Shown one piece after another: positions 15,307 to 22,529 of a stretch of DNA of 30,958 nt. The stretch is from an uncultured Eubacteriales bacterium (GTDB lineage Bacteria; Bacillota; Clostridia; Oscillospirales; Acutalibacteraceae). The DNA is taken from assembly GCA_934667845.1 (NCBI GenBank), contig CAKUMQ010000032.1, positions 1 through 30,958 on the forward strand, in the 5' to 3' direction. A program made the position numbers and the translations under genes. Below the pieces are notes generated by a model that saw nothing but the letters and a program-made list of their open reading frames with translations, was not told the DNA's origin and did not search any database. Numbering within the stretch: position 1 is the stretch's first letter; each line of letters begins with the position of its first letter.

Positions 15307-18300
15307 ATGTCCAAGCACGCTGCCCCGAAACCGTCACGCCCGAAAAGGGAAATATCCCCGAAGCCGTTTTTGCTGACAGGCGCCGGGGTGCTGGCACTGG
15401 CGATGGCGGTATGGCTTTTTGCGTTCGGCGGACTGCAGGCGCTCTCGGCGGCGCTCCCGGTATTTTTGCCGGAAAGCTCGTCGGCGGAGAGCGAGACGGA
15501 ATCCTCTGTACCCGAGAGCAGTGCGCCTGCGGACAGCGAAAGCGACGGGAGCAGCGACGAGAGCGGGGATAGCGAGCCTGTCCGCGTATCCATGCCGGAG
15601 ACCGAGCTGCGCGGGGCGTGGCTTTGCGCCGGGATCGACTATGATGCCTCCGGAAAGGGGGATGAGGCGGCGATCCGCAAGGAGCTGTCCGCCGCGATCG
15701 GCAAGCTGAAGACCTGGGGGTTCAATGCGGTGCTGCTGCCGCTGCAAAAGGACGGCAAGCCGCTGTATGCGCAGCCGACGGGGACGGAGGACACATCGGC
15801 GCTGTATGCGGCGACGGTGCCGTTTGACCCGGTCGCCTATGCGTCGTCACTGGCGCGCGCAGAGGGTATGTGTGTCTACGGCGTGCTCGATCTGTCGGCA
15901 GCGGGCGATCTGACGACGGCGGCAGGAGCTGCCGCAGCCGCCGGGCTTGCCGAAACGGCGGCACGCGCCGCCGCGCCGGACGGCGTGTGGCTGACCGGCT
16001 ATACCGCAGAGGGCAGCGGCGATACGGGTGAGTATCTCGCGGCGGGCGGCGGCGACCGCGCGGCGTTTGTGCGGCAGCATGTGACCGCTGCCGTTTCGGC
16101 GGCTGCCTCGGCATGGCGCAGGGCGCTGCCGGAGAGCACGGTCGGGCTGCTTGCCGAGCCGCTGTGGTCGGATACGCAGGAGGGCGGCTGCGCCGTGACG
16201 GGGCTTGACGCGTCGTATGCCAAGGGGGCAGACACCCGCGGCTGGGTGACGGCGGGGCTGTTTGACGCGGTCATGCCCTGCCTGTCCACCGCAGTGGGGG
16301 ACAAGCAGGCGGACTTTGCGGTGCTGTGCAGCTGGTGGGACGCGCTGTGCAAGGCGCAGGGGGTCCCCTTGTATGTGTCGCAGGATGTTGCGCGCCGCTG
16401 GAGTGCGCCGGATCAGCCCGCGCAGCAGCTTTTATGCAGCCGCAGGGCGGACACCTACCGCGGCAGCGCGTTTTCATCCTATGCGGCGCTTGCCGCCGAC
16501 AGAAACGGCAGCACGGAGGCGCTTCTCAAGGTCTATGCCGGAACGGTCAAGTCGGAGTATCTGACCGACACCCTGGTGATTTCCGACCCGTCAAAGACCA
16601 CGTTTACGACAAAGGAATCCTCGCTCCTGTTCACCGGAACTGCCGATCCGAACTTTCCGCTGACTGTCGACGGGCGCGAGATCGCGCTGACCGAGCGCGG
16701 CTTTTTCTCGTGGAATACCACGTTAAAGCCGGGCGAAAACCGGTTTACGTTCAGCCACAAGGGCAAGACCGTGACCTATCGCGTCACCTATGCCGTGACG
16801 GTGTTAAACAGCGTATATCCCGACAAGGATCTGACGCTCAGCGGCGGCAGTACGCTGAATATCAGCGTGGTGGCGCGCAAGGGCGCGTCCGTCAGGGCGA
16901 CCGTGAACGGGAAAACGCTCACGCTTAAAGAGGGAGCGCTGCGCAACGAGGAGGACGCGACCGAGAGCCTGACGGACTATGCACAGTTTACCGCGTCGTA
17001 TACGCTTCCCGAGGGCAAGATCGGCAAGGCGCAGAGGCTCGGCAATGTGCGCATATCGGCGACCTATGCGGGGTTGAGTGCGTCGATGACCGGCGGCAGC
17101 ATAACGGTGGAGGCACTGCCCGAGCCGGAGCCGGAACCGGAACCCTCCGACCCGTCGTCGGACAGCACGGTAACGCCCGGGGAGTTTACGCCGGGCGATC
17201 TGATCTCGTCGCCGAAAATGCCGGATAAGCTGACGGCGATCGACCCCGCCTCGGGCGGAAAAACGCTCGGCGAGGGCAAAATTGTCGTCGTGACCGGCAA
17301 CTTTGCCCAGACCTATAAGCTCGGCAGCCCGAATATGTCGCGGCCGGAATACGCCTATCTGCCGCGCGGCACGACCGACCTCGTTGTTGGCGAGGTGACG
17401 GACAGCAGCGGCAAATACTACAAGCTGAGATCCGGCAGACTGCTGAAGGTGTCCCGTCTCGTGGACAAATATGAAAACGGCAATGTAAAAAAATATAACG
17501 TCACGGTGGTCGATACGCTGAAAAGCAGCGGAAAGATCACGGAAAACGCCGTGACCGGCACCAAGGTCAATTCCGGCGGCGACTACACAGTGCTGTACCT
17601 CGGCACGACCTGGCGGGTGCCGTATGACTTCCATCTGCTGCCGCAAAACTACTATAACGAGTCGAATACCAAGCTGGATAACGATCCCAGCTATACGATC
17701 CGCGATCAGGCGGCGGAATACATTGATCTGAAGCTGTATTACACGACAAACGTACCGGCGGCGCCCGACATGTCGGACAGCCCGCTGTTTTCCTCCGCCG
17801 AGTGGATCAAGGGCGACGGCGCATATACCCTGCGGCTGCGGCTGCGGGACAAGGGCGCATTTTACGGCTACTCCGTCGCCTGGGACGAAAAAGGCAACCT
17901 GATCCTGGCATTTCGCCACCCCCACGCGGGCGAAAACAGCGAAAAGCCGCTCTCCGGCATGAAGGTCGTGCTGGATCCCGGACACGGCGGCGGCTACGGC
18001 CGCCCGGTGCTGGCGCCGGGCGTGCAGGAGCATCTGCAGGCGATGCAATTTGGCACCTGTCTGCGGGATAAGCTGACCGCGCTCGGCGCGACGGTGGTGA
18101 TGACGCGCGAGACCAACGATATCTCGCCCGATCTGTATGACCGCGCCGACTATGCCCGCAACAGCGACACGGATCTGTTCATCAGCATCCACACCAACGC
18201 CGCAAACGGCATAGCGCGCGGCATGTCTACATTTTACTATAACCTGTACTCCCAGCGGGTCGCGAAGCTGCTGCAGGATTACGGGTCAAAGACCTACAAG

Positions 18301-18642
18301 ACGTTTACCGACAGCGATAAGTACACGACAAGCAGCGGGAGCAGCTATTCGTTCAACCGCGGTGCCAGCTGGAGCCCGCTCAACGTCACGCGCCTTGCGG
18401 ACTGCCCGGCGGTGCTGATCGAGTGCGGATTTCTGGACAATGCACAGGACCGCGAGCTGCTGACCGATACAAAGTTCCAGCAGGCGTTTTGCGATAACCT
18501 GGTCGAGGCGATACAGGAGTATTACCGCACGGCGCCGAAGCACACGACATCGGCAGCGGGTTCGCCGACGACCGCCGCAACGACGGCGGTCAGCCGGAAC
18601 AGCGCGGTCTCGTCGGCGCCGACCGAAGCAAGGACGGCTTGA
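15307..18642 (+). CDS. Large secreted N-acetylmuramoyl-L-alanine amidase with N-terminal GHL10-like domain
   Basis: A 1111-residue wall hydrolase. The start is ATG 15307, 9 nt after AAAGGAG; an in-frame GTG at 15286 precedes that site. A membrane anchor at about 17-42 has no lipobox. An acidic Ser/Glu linker follows, then a GHL10-like domain (about 99-415: LRGAWLCAG, FNAVLLPLQKDGKPLY, GVWLTGYTAE, FDAVMPCLS) that lacks the DDYFYP acids. A beta-sandwich (about 420-495), a PEPEPEPEP linker (605-613) and an SH3-like stretch (about 650-725) come next. The C-terminal Amidase_3 domain (about 885-1082) has all zinc ligands and the catalytic Glu: H893 (DPGHGG), E908, H962 (SIHTNA) and E1039 (IECGFLDN). 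A Thr/Ser tail closes it. It cleaves the MurNAc-L-Ala bond; the other domains presumably bind wall glycan. Confidence 0.92.
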   Translation: MSKHAAPKPSRPKREISPKPFLLTGAGVLALAMAVWLFAFGGLQALSAALPVFLPESSSAESETESSVPESSAPADSESDGSSDESGDSEPVRVSMPETELRGAWLCAGIDYDASGKGDEAAIRKELSAAIGKLKTWGFNAVLLPLQKDGKPLYAQPTGTEDTSALYAATVPFDPVAYASSLARAEGMCVYGVLDLSAAGDLTTAAGAAAAAGLAETAARAAAPDGVWLTGYTAEGSGDTGEYLAAGGGDRAAFVRQHVTAAVSAAASAWRRALPESTVGLLAEPLWSDTQEGGCAVTGLDASYAKGADTRGWVTAGLFDAVMPCLSTAVGDKQADFAVLCSWWDALCKAQGVPLYVSQDVARRWSAPDQPAQQLLCSRRADTYRGSAFSSYAALAADRNGSTEALLKVYAGTVKSEYLTDTLVISDPSKTTFTTKESSLLFTGTADPNFPLTVDGREIALTERGFFSWNTTLKPGENRFTFSHKGKTVTYRVTYAVTVLNSVYPDKDLTLSGGSTLNISVVARKGASVRATVNGKTLTLKEGALRNEEDATESLTDYAQFTASYTLPEGKIGKAQRLGNVRISATYAGLSASMTGGSITVEALPEPEPEPEPSDPSSDSTVTPGEFTPGDLISSPKMPDKLTAIDPASGGKTLGEGKIVVVTGNFAQTYKLGSPNMSRPEYAYLPRGTTDLVVGEVTDSSGKYYKLRSGRLLKVSRLVDKYENGNVKKYNVTVVDTLKSSGKITENAVTGTKVNSGGDYTVLYLGTTWRVPYDFHLLPQNYYNESNTKLDNDPSYTIRDQAAEYIDLKLYYTTNVPAAPDMSDSPLFSSAEWIKGDGAYTLRLRLRDKGAFYGYSVAWDEKGNLILAFRHPHAGENSEKPLSGMKVVLDPGHGGGYGRPVLAPGVQEHLQAMQFGTCLRDKLTALGATVVMTRETNDISPDLYDRADYARNSDTDLFISIHTNAANGIARGMSTFYYNLYSQRVAKLLQDYGSKTYKTFTDSDKYTTSSGSSYSFNRGASWSPLNVTRLADCPAVLIECGFLDNAQDRELLTDTKFQQAFCDNLVEAIQEYYRTAPKHTTSAAGSPTTAATTAVSRNSAVSSAPTEARTA
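17119..17145 (+). repeat. Pro-Glu repeat linker in the amidase gene
   Basis: Alternating CCG/GAG-type codons give PEPEPEPEP (residues 605-613). Such stiff PE linkers are common between domains of wall-attached enzymes. Being a 6-bp tandem repeat, its length could vary between strains. Confidence 0.7.
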
Positions 18643-18667
18643 CTTTTGCGAAAAAAACGGGTAATAT
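18639..18667 (+). promoter_or_regulatory. Near-consensus sigma-A promoter for the ParA/ParB-like pair
   Basis: TTGACT (18639-18644), a 17-nt spacer and TAATAT (18662-18667). The -35 overlaps the last codons of the amidase gene. It decides the start of the next gene: in-frame start codons at 18639 and 18666 lie inside the promoter, leaving the ATG at 18693. Confidence 0.8.
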
Positions 18668-18692
18668 GAAGGACAAAGGACGGTGGTGCCGG

Positions 18693-19484
18693 ATGAAAAG
18701 ACCGATAACGATCTGTTTGGCGAACAACAAGGGCGGAAGCGGCAAATCGACGACCTGTGCCAATGTGGGCTATGAGCTGTCGAAAATGGGATATCGCGTG
18801 CTGCTGATCGACGGCGATATGCAGATGAATCTCTCCCTTTGCTTTTTCCCGGAGGAAGAGGTGCTGGAGTTTGCCCGCAGCGGGCAGAATCTGTACACGG
18901 CGGTGCGGGAACAGCGCGATCTGACCGGCTATATCCGCCAAACGCCGTATGAGGGACTGGATCTCGTGCCGTCCTCCTCGCTGATGAGCGGCATTGAGTA
19001 CGAGCTGTTCACGAAGTGGCAGCGCGAGCTGATCCTGCGGCGGTGTCTGGAGCCGGTGAAGCAGAGCGGTGTATACGATTTCATCCTGATGGATGCGCCG
19101 CCGACGCTCGGCGGGTGGGTGATGAATCTGCTGTGCGCGGCGGATCATCTGCTGATCCCGGTCGAGGCGAGCCCGTGGGGGCTGTTCGGTCTGGCGAATA
19201 TGCTGGAATTTACCGAGACCGTGCGGCAGATCCATCCGGAGCTGTCGCTGATGGGCGTCGTCGTCACCAAGGTGGACGAGCGGAAGAATTATTTCCGCCA
19301 GACGCTCGAGGCGCTGCGCGAGACCGAGGGGGTTCACCTGCTCGACAGCTATATCCGCGTGGACAGCGCCATTGAGTGGGCGCAGGATAACAGCAAGCCC
19401 GTGGGTGCCTATAAGTCCGGCACCCGCAGTGCCAAGGAATACCGCGAGTTAACAAAGGAGGTCGTTTCCCTTGCCGATCGGTAA
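18693..19484 (+). CDS. ParA/Soj-family ATPase
   Basis: A 263-residue deviant-Walker ATPase. It begins MKRPITICLANNKGGSGKST, with KGGSGKS at 13-19 (both signature lysines present), the Walker A' Asp in LLIDGDMQMNLS, and Walker B in FILMDAPPTLGG. Also typical of Soj are HLLIPVEASPWGLFGLANML, VVVTKVDERKNYFRQTLEAL and a C-terminal SRS-like 'SGTRSAKEYREL'. Such proteins form ATP-dependent dimers on DNA or membranes to position chromosomes, plasmids or protein complexes. The partner gene overlaps it by 14 nt. The ATG at 18693 is used because upstream in-frame starts lie in the promoter. It may be the chromosomal Soj, but the unusual partner and the wall-enzyme context suggest an orphan positioning ATPase. 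Confidence 0.9.
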   Translation: MKRPITICLANNKGGSGKSTTCANVGYELSKMGYRVLLIDGDMQMNLSLCFFPEEEVLEFARSGQNLYTAVREQRDLTGYIRQTPYEGLDLVPSSSLMSGIEYELFTKWQRELILRRCLEPVKQSGVYDFILMDAPPTLGGWVMNLLCAADHLLIPVEASPWGLFGLANMLEFTETVRQIHPELSLMGVVVTKVDERKNYFRQTLEALRETEGVHLLDSYIRVDSAIEWAQDNSKPVGAYKSGTRSAKEYRELTKEVVSLADR

Positions 19485-20025
19485 AGCCAGTATTGCCCGC
19501 GCCGCCGCTCAGGTGACGTCGGCAGAAAAGGAAAAAAAGCAGACCCGTGCCCGCGCCGCCGCGCCCGCCGGACAGCCGGAACCCGCAAAAATTGCCGCGG
19601 AGCTGTCCTCTGCGCCGCTGCTGCCTGCGGCGCATCCCGAGGCAGGCATTGCCGCGGCGGAGCTTTGGGCGGCGCAGACGGCGGCGATCGGCTTTTTGGT
19701 CGGCGCCGCGCCGACGGCGGCGGATGCCGCCCCCGCAGCGCTGCTCGACAGCGTGAAGACGCACGGCATTTTGGCGCCGCTGCTGCTCGCCCGCACAGCG
19801 GACGGCAAGCTGTGGCTGCTGGACGGCTACCGTCGCCTTGACGCGGCGAAAACGCTCGGGCTTCCCCGCGTTCCCGCGACAGTCATTGAGGCGGCGGACG
19901 AAAACGAGGCGTCGCGGCGGTTTGAAGAGATCGCTCACACGCGCCGCGCGACTGCGGATGTGCGGGAGGGCAAATTCCGCGCCGCCGCCGGCATGGATCA
20001 CGACATGCCCGCCTATCTGCTGTGA
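19471..20025 (+). CDS. ParB N-terminal-domain protein lacking the HTH
   Basis: A 184-residue protein, TTG start at 19471 with AAAGGAGGT 8 nt upstream, overlapping the ParA gene by 14 nt. Residues 1-60 are Ala-rich and basic, probably disordered. Residues about 88-142 match the ParB/Srx nuclease-like fold: LLDSVKTHGILAPLLLAR, then LLDGYRRLDAAKTLGLPRVPATVIEA, where GYRR (119-122) stands at the GERR box that binds CTP in ParB. After this canonical ParB has the ENxxR region, an HTH and a dimerisation domain. Here only about 40 residues follow (EASRRFEEIAHTRRA...) and no HTH is visible. The downstream terminator rules out a frameshifted continuation. The protein may regulate the ParA ATPase without parS binding. 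Confidence 0.75.
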   Translation: MPIGKASIARAAAQVTSAEKEKKQTRARAAAPAGQPEPAKIAAELSSAPLLPAAHPEAGIAAAELWAAQTAAIGFLVGAAPTAADAAPAALLDSVKTHGILAPLLLARTADGKLWLLDGYRRLDAAKTLGLPRVPATVIEAADENEASRRFEEIAHTRRATADVREGKFRAAAGMDHDMPAYLL

Positions 20026-20056
20026 GAGCGGGCGGGAAAGAAAAGGGATAGGAAAA

Positions 20057-20105
20057 AGCGCCGACACACTTGCCGTACAGGGCAGTGTGCCGGCGCTGTA
20101 TTTTT
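20057..20105. terminator. Bidirectional terminator between convergent ParB-like and SGNH genes
   Basis: A long hairpin, about 18 bp per arm with a few mismatches (20057-20074 and 20080-20097), is followed on the plus strand by GTATTTTT. On the minus strand it is followed by TTTTTCC. It lies between the stop codons of two converging genes. Confidence 0.85.
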
Positions 20106-20119
20106 ATCCGGCGGGCAGG

Positions 20120-20848
20120 TCATGCCCCGCGCCATAGGGTGGTCTCGCAATTTTCCTCTGAAACAGCGTCGGGAAACAGCAGATCGAACAGCATCTGCGC
20201 AAACAGCCCGTGCATTTCGGCGCAGGGGTGGTTGATCCCGTTGGCGAGAAGCGCGGTGGTGTCCTGCGTAAGGCTGAGCGTTTTCCATGCACTGTAGCAG
20301 TCGCAGACGGCGATGCCCTTTTCCTTTGCCGTGCGGCGCGCGGCCTGCATGAACGTATCCATGGTGCCGTCGTTTTGGATGGCGGCGGTCTTTTCGGCAT
20401 AGGCGCGAAGCTCCGGCGGCGTTTCAGCCGTCACATAGGTGTTGAGCATGTTCGGAGTCATGTATACCGCCTGCACGCCGTGGGCATTGCAGGCGTCAAA
20501 CATGGCGGCGAGAGCCTGCGTGAATTCTTCACATGTGCCGTTGATGTCATTCAGCCCGAAGCAGAGGATAACGAGGTCGGGGTGGTGGGAAAATACGTCC
20601 CGCTCCATTCGGCTGACCGACATGGCGGCTGTCACGCCGCCGATGCCCGCATTGATGACGTTGACCGGAATGTAGTCCCGCAATGCGTTGATTTTTTGCC
20701 GCAGGCGGTTCCAGTATACGGTCTCATAGCTCATCTCGCCGTTTCCGAGAGCGCCGTGTGTGACGCTGTCGCCGAACGCGGCAATACAGATGGGGCCGTT
20801 ATCCAAAAGCCCCTGAAAGTCCATGGAGAGCTTTTCCTGAATATGCAT
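20120..20848 (-). CDS. SGNH/GDSL-type esterase or lipase
   Basis: A 242-residue cytoplasmic-looking hydrolase without a signal peptide. SGNH blocks: I with nucleophile S28 (AAFGDSVTHGA), II with G68 region (INAGIGG), III with N100 (CFGLNDINGT) and V with H207 (ANGINHPCAEMH). The usual block V is D-x-x-H; here the -3 residue is Gly and the nearest polar candidate is N203 or N206, so the triad acid may be missing or come from elsewhere. The ATG at 20848 is preceded by GAAAGGAG. It is the last gene of a three-gene minus-strand unit, 24 nt after the EIIC-like gene. SGNH enzymes deacylate sugars, lipids or wall glycans; the neighbour suggests a sugar-related substrate, but this is inference. Confidence 0.85.
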   Translation of the reverse strand: MHIQEKLSMDFQGLLDNGPICIAAFGDSVTHGALGNGEMSYETVYWNRLRQKINALRDYIPVNVINAGIGGVTAAMSVSRMERDVFSHHPDLVILCFGLNDINGTCEEFTQALAAMFDACNAHGVQAVYMTPNMLNTYVTAETPPELRAYAEKTAAIQNDGTMDTFMQAARRTAKEKGIAVCDCYSAWKTLSLTQDTTALLANGINHPCAEMHGLFAQMLFDLLFPDAVSEENCETTLWRGA

Positions 20849-20872
20849 ACCGCTTGTCTCCTTTCAGGGGAA

Positions 20873-21943
20873 TCAGAGCTTCAGGTCGTTTTCGCGGATC
20901 CAGCCGATCCTGCGCAGCAGCAGGCCGCCGAGCCAGCAGAGCAGGGCGGGCAGAACAAAGGAGATCAGCACGAGTCCGACCCAGTCAAAGGCGGTCGGCG
21001 CAATGGCGGCAGCTCCCTTGGCGACAGCCTCCTCCGAGGGAGAGAGCCAGCCCGTCCACACGCCGATGGGGCCGCAGAGGCCGCAGGTGCCCATACCGGA
21101 GTTGATGGCGGCGCCGTTCATCTCCAGCCGGAACACGCAGGTCGCGATCGGGCCGGTGATCGCCGAGGCGACGATGGGCGGGATCCAGATGCGCGGGTTG
21201 CGGACGATATTCGGCATCTGCAGCATGGAGGTGCCGAGTCCCTGGGAGACCAGCCCGCCGAAACGGTTCTCGCGGAAGCTCATGACGGCAAAGCCGATCA
21301 TCTGGGCGCAGCAGCCCGCGACGGCGGCACCGCCCGCCAGCCCGGTCAGCCCGAAGCTCGCGCAGATGGCGGCGCTGGAGATCGGCAGCGTCAGCGCGAT
21401 GCCGACGAGCACCGACACGGCAATACCCATCCAGAACGGCTGCAGCTTGGTGGCCTGGTCGATGACCAGACCGAACAGCCGTGCGCACTCGCCGATCGGT
21501 GGGGCGATCAGCTTGGCCAGCGCCACGCCGACCAGAATGGTCACGGCGGGGGTAACCAGAATGTCGATCTTCGTCTCCTTGCTGACGGCTTTGCCGCATT
21601 CCGCGGCGATAATGGCGATGACCAGCACCGCGAGCGGGCCGCCCGCGCCGCCCTCGGCGTTGGCTGCCCAGCCGACGGCGGCAAGCGAAAACAGCACCAT
21701 GGGCGGGCATTTGAGCGCATAGCCGATGGCGATCGCCATGGCGGGGCCGGATACTGCCATGGCATATACGCCGATGTCAGTCAGAAACTGCAGATGCAGC
21801 TGCTGGCCGAGCGTGCGGATGATCGTGCCGATGAGCAGGGAGCAAAACAGTCCCTGTGCCATGGCGCCGAGTGCGTCGATGCCGTATCGGCGGGCGGAGA
21901 AGACGATGTCCTTGCGGGCGAGGAAGGCTTTGAGCTTATTCAT
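20873..21943 (-). CDS. PTS EIIC-like membrane transporter (PTS_EIIC_2 family), orphan
   Basis: A 356-residue protein with about nine hydrophobic segments. The ATG at 21943 is preceded by GAAAGGAG; longer in-frame starts run into the upstream gene. Conserved-looking stretches include YGIDALGAMAQGLFCSLLIGTI near the N-terminus, VGWAANAEGGAGGPLAV, LTLPISSAAICASFGLTGLAGGAAVAGCCAQMIGF and AAINSGMGTCGLCGPIGVW. These match the clostridial and bacillar 'PTS sugar transporter subunit IIC' family of about 350 residues, which lacks fused IIA/IIB. No IIA, IIB, HPr or sugar enzyme is encoded nearby, so phosphotransferase coupling is unproven and the protein may act as a plain transporter. It overlaps the DUF3783 gene by 8 nt. 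Confidence 0.85.
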   Translation of the reverse strand: MNKLKAFLARKDIVFSARRYGIDALGAMAQGLFCSLLIGTIIRTLGQQLHLQFLTDIGVYAMAVSGPAMAIAIGYALKCPPMVLFSLAAVGWAANAEGGAGGPLAVLVIAIIAAECGKAVSKETKIDILVTPAVTILVGVALAKLIAPPIGECARLFGLVIDQATKLQPFWMGIAVSVLVGIALTLPISSAAICASFGLTGLAGGAAVAGCCAQMIGFAVMSFRENRFGGLVSQGLGTSMLQMPNIVRNPRIWIPPIVASAITGPIATCVFRLEMNGAAINSGMGTCGLCGPIGVWTGWLSPSEEAVAKGAAAIAPTAFDWVGLVLISFVLPALLCWLGGLLLRRIGWIRENDLKL

Positions 21944-22328
21944 GGCGGGAGACTCCTTTCCGTGGATGAAGTGCCGTATGCTCCGCCTGCAGCGCGCGGG
22001 AGAGCCGATAGGCATCCCAGCGGCGGTTGGCTGCCGTCAGCACCGCCTTGCGGGCATCGACGGCGAGCTGCCGCTGCCGCAGGGCGTCGAGCAGGCGGTC
22101 GCGGTCGTCCGGAGATAGCCAGACAAAGAGCAGCATCGGGGCGAGTGCCGCAGGGCGCGGCGGAGACGGGACGGACGGCGCGGGAACGAGACCGGCAGCC
22201 TGTTCGAGCGTCAGACCGTACTGCGCGGGCGGTACGGTGCGCACAGAGAAGCCCTCCGCGGTGCAGACGGCTGAAACAGCAGCGGCCTCCCCGGGCGGCA
22301 GGGCATAGAGCAGGATACGCGGTTCCAC
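21936..22328 (-). CDS. DUF3783 domain protein
   Basis: A 130-residue soluble protein with a GTG start at 22328, fixed by AAAGGAGG 7 nt upstream; a more upstream in-frame start would place codons over this site. The sequence fits DUF3783: an N-terminal ILLYAL strand, a central Pro-rich linker, APMLLFVWLSPDDRDRLLDALRQ (matching the family's 'PMLVF-g-l---LD-LL-ALR'), VDARKAVLTAANRRWDAYRLSRALQAEHTAL (the family's KA-LTP-N--W---L--EL--EH end). Function is unknown in the whole family. It heads the unit with the EIIC-like protein and the SGNH hydrolase. Confidence 0.8.
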   Translation of the reverse strand: MEPRILLYALPPGEAAAVSAVCTAEGFSVRTVPPAQYGLTLEQAAGLVPAPSVPSPPRPAALAPMLLFVWLSPDDRDRLLDALRQRQLAVDARKAVLTAANRRWDAYRLSRALQAEHTALHPRKGVSRHE

Positions 22329-22362
22329 AGGCGTACCTCCTTTGGAGCGGTCGTTATCCACA

Positions 22363-22371
22363 AGTATAGCA
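22363..22371 (-). promoter_or_regulatory. Extended -10 element for the DUF3783-EIIC-SGNH unit
   Basis: On the minus strand TGCTATACT lies 35-43 nt before the GTG start. No good -35 hexamer is visible at 16-18 nt upstream. This suits an extended -10 promoter. Confidence 0.5.
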
Positions 22372-22444
22372 CAGAATCGGCAAAACAGCCAGCCGCCCGC
22401 TTACGAAGTTTCCTTCACCTTTCCCCATTCTTTTGGATGAAATA

Positions 22445-22469
22445 GGCAAATTGCCCGCTTGAAAAAGCG
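22445..22469. repeat. Palindrome plus GAAA hairpin between divergent genes
   Basis: GGCAAATTGCC (22445-22455) is an 11-nt palindrome around a central A. It abuts CGCTT-GAAA-AAGCG (22456-22469), a 5-bp stem with a GNRA-type loop. Both lie between the divergent DUF3783 and P-type ATPase genes. They could be an operator or RNA leader structure; no known site is recognised. Confidence 0.35.
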
Positions 22470-22529
22470 CCGTCGGCATATCGGAGGTGCTTTTCTCATA
22501 CAATGCAGCAAGGACAAGGGGGGAGCCGT

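Noticed and set aside
20210..22369. Plus-strand open frame of 719 codons opposite the SGNH/EIIC/DUF3783 genes
   Set aside because: It is the antisense shadow of three recognisable genes and has no domain of its own.
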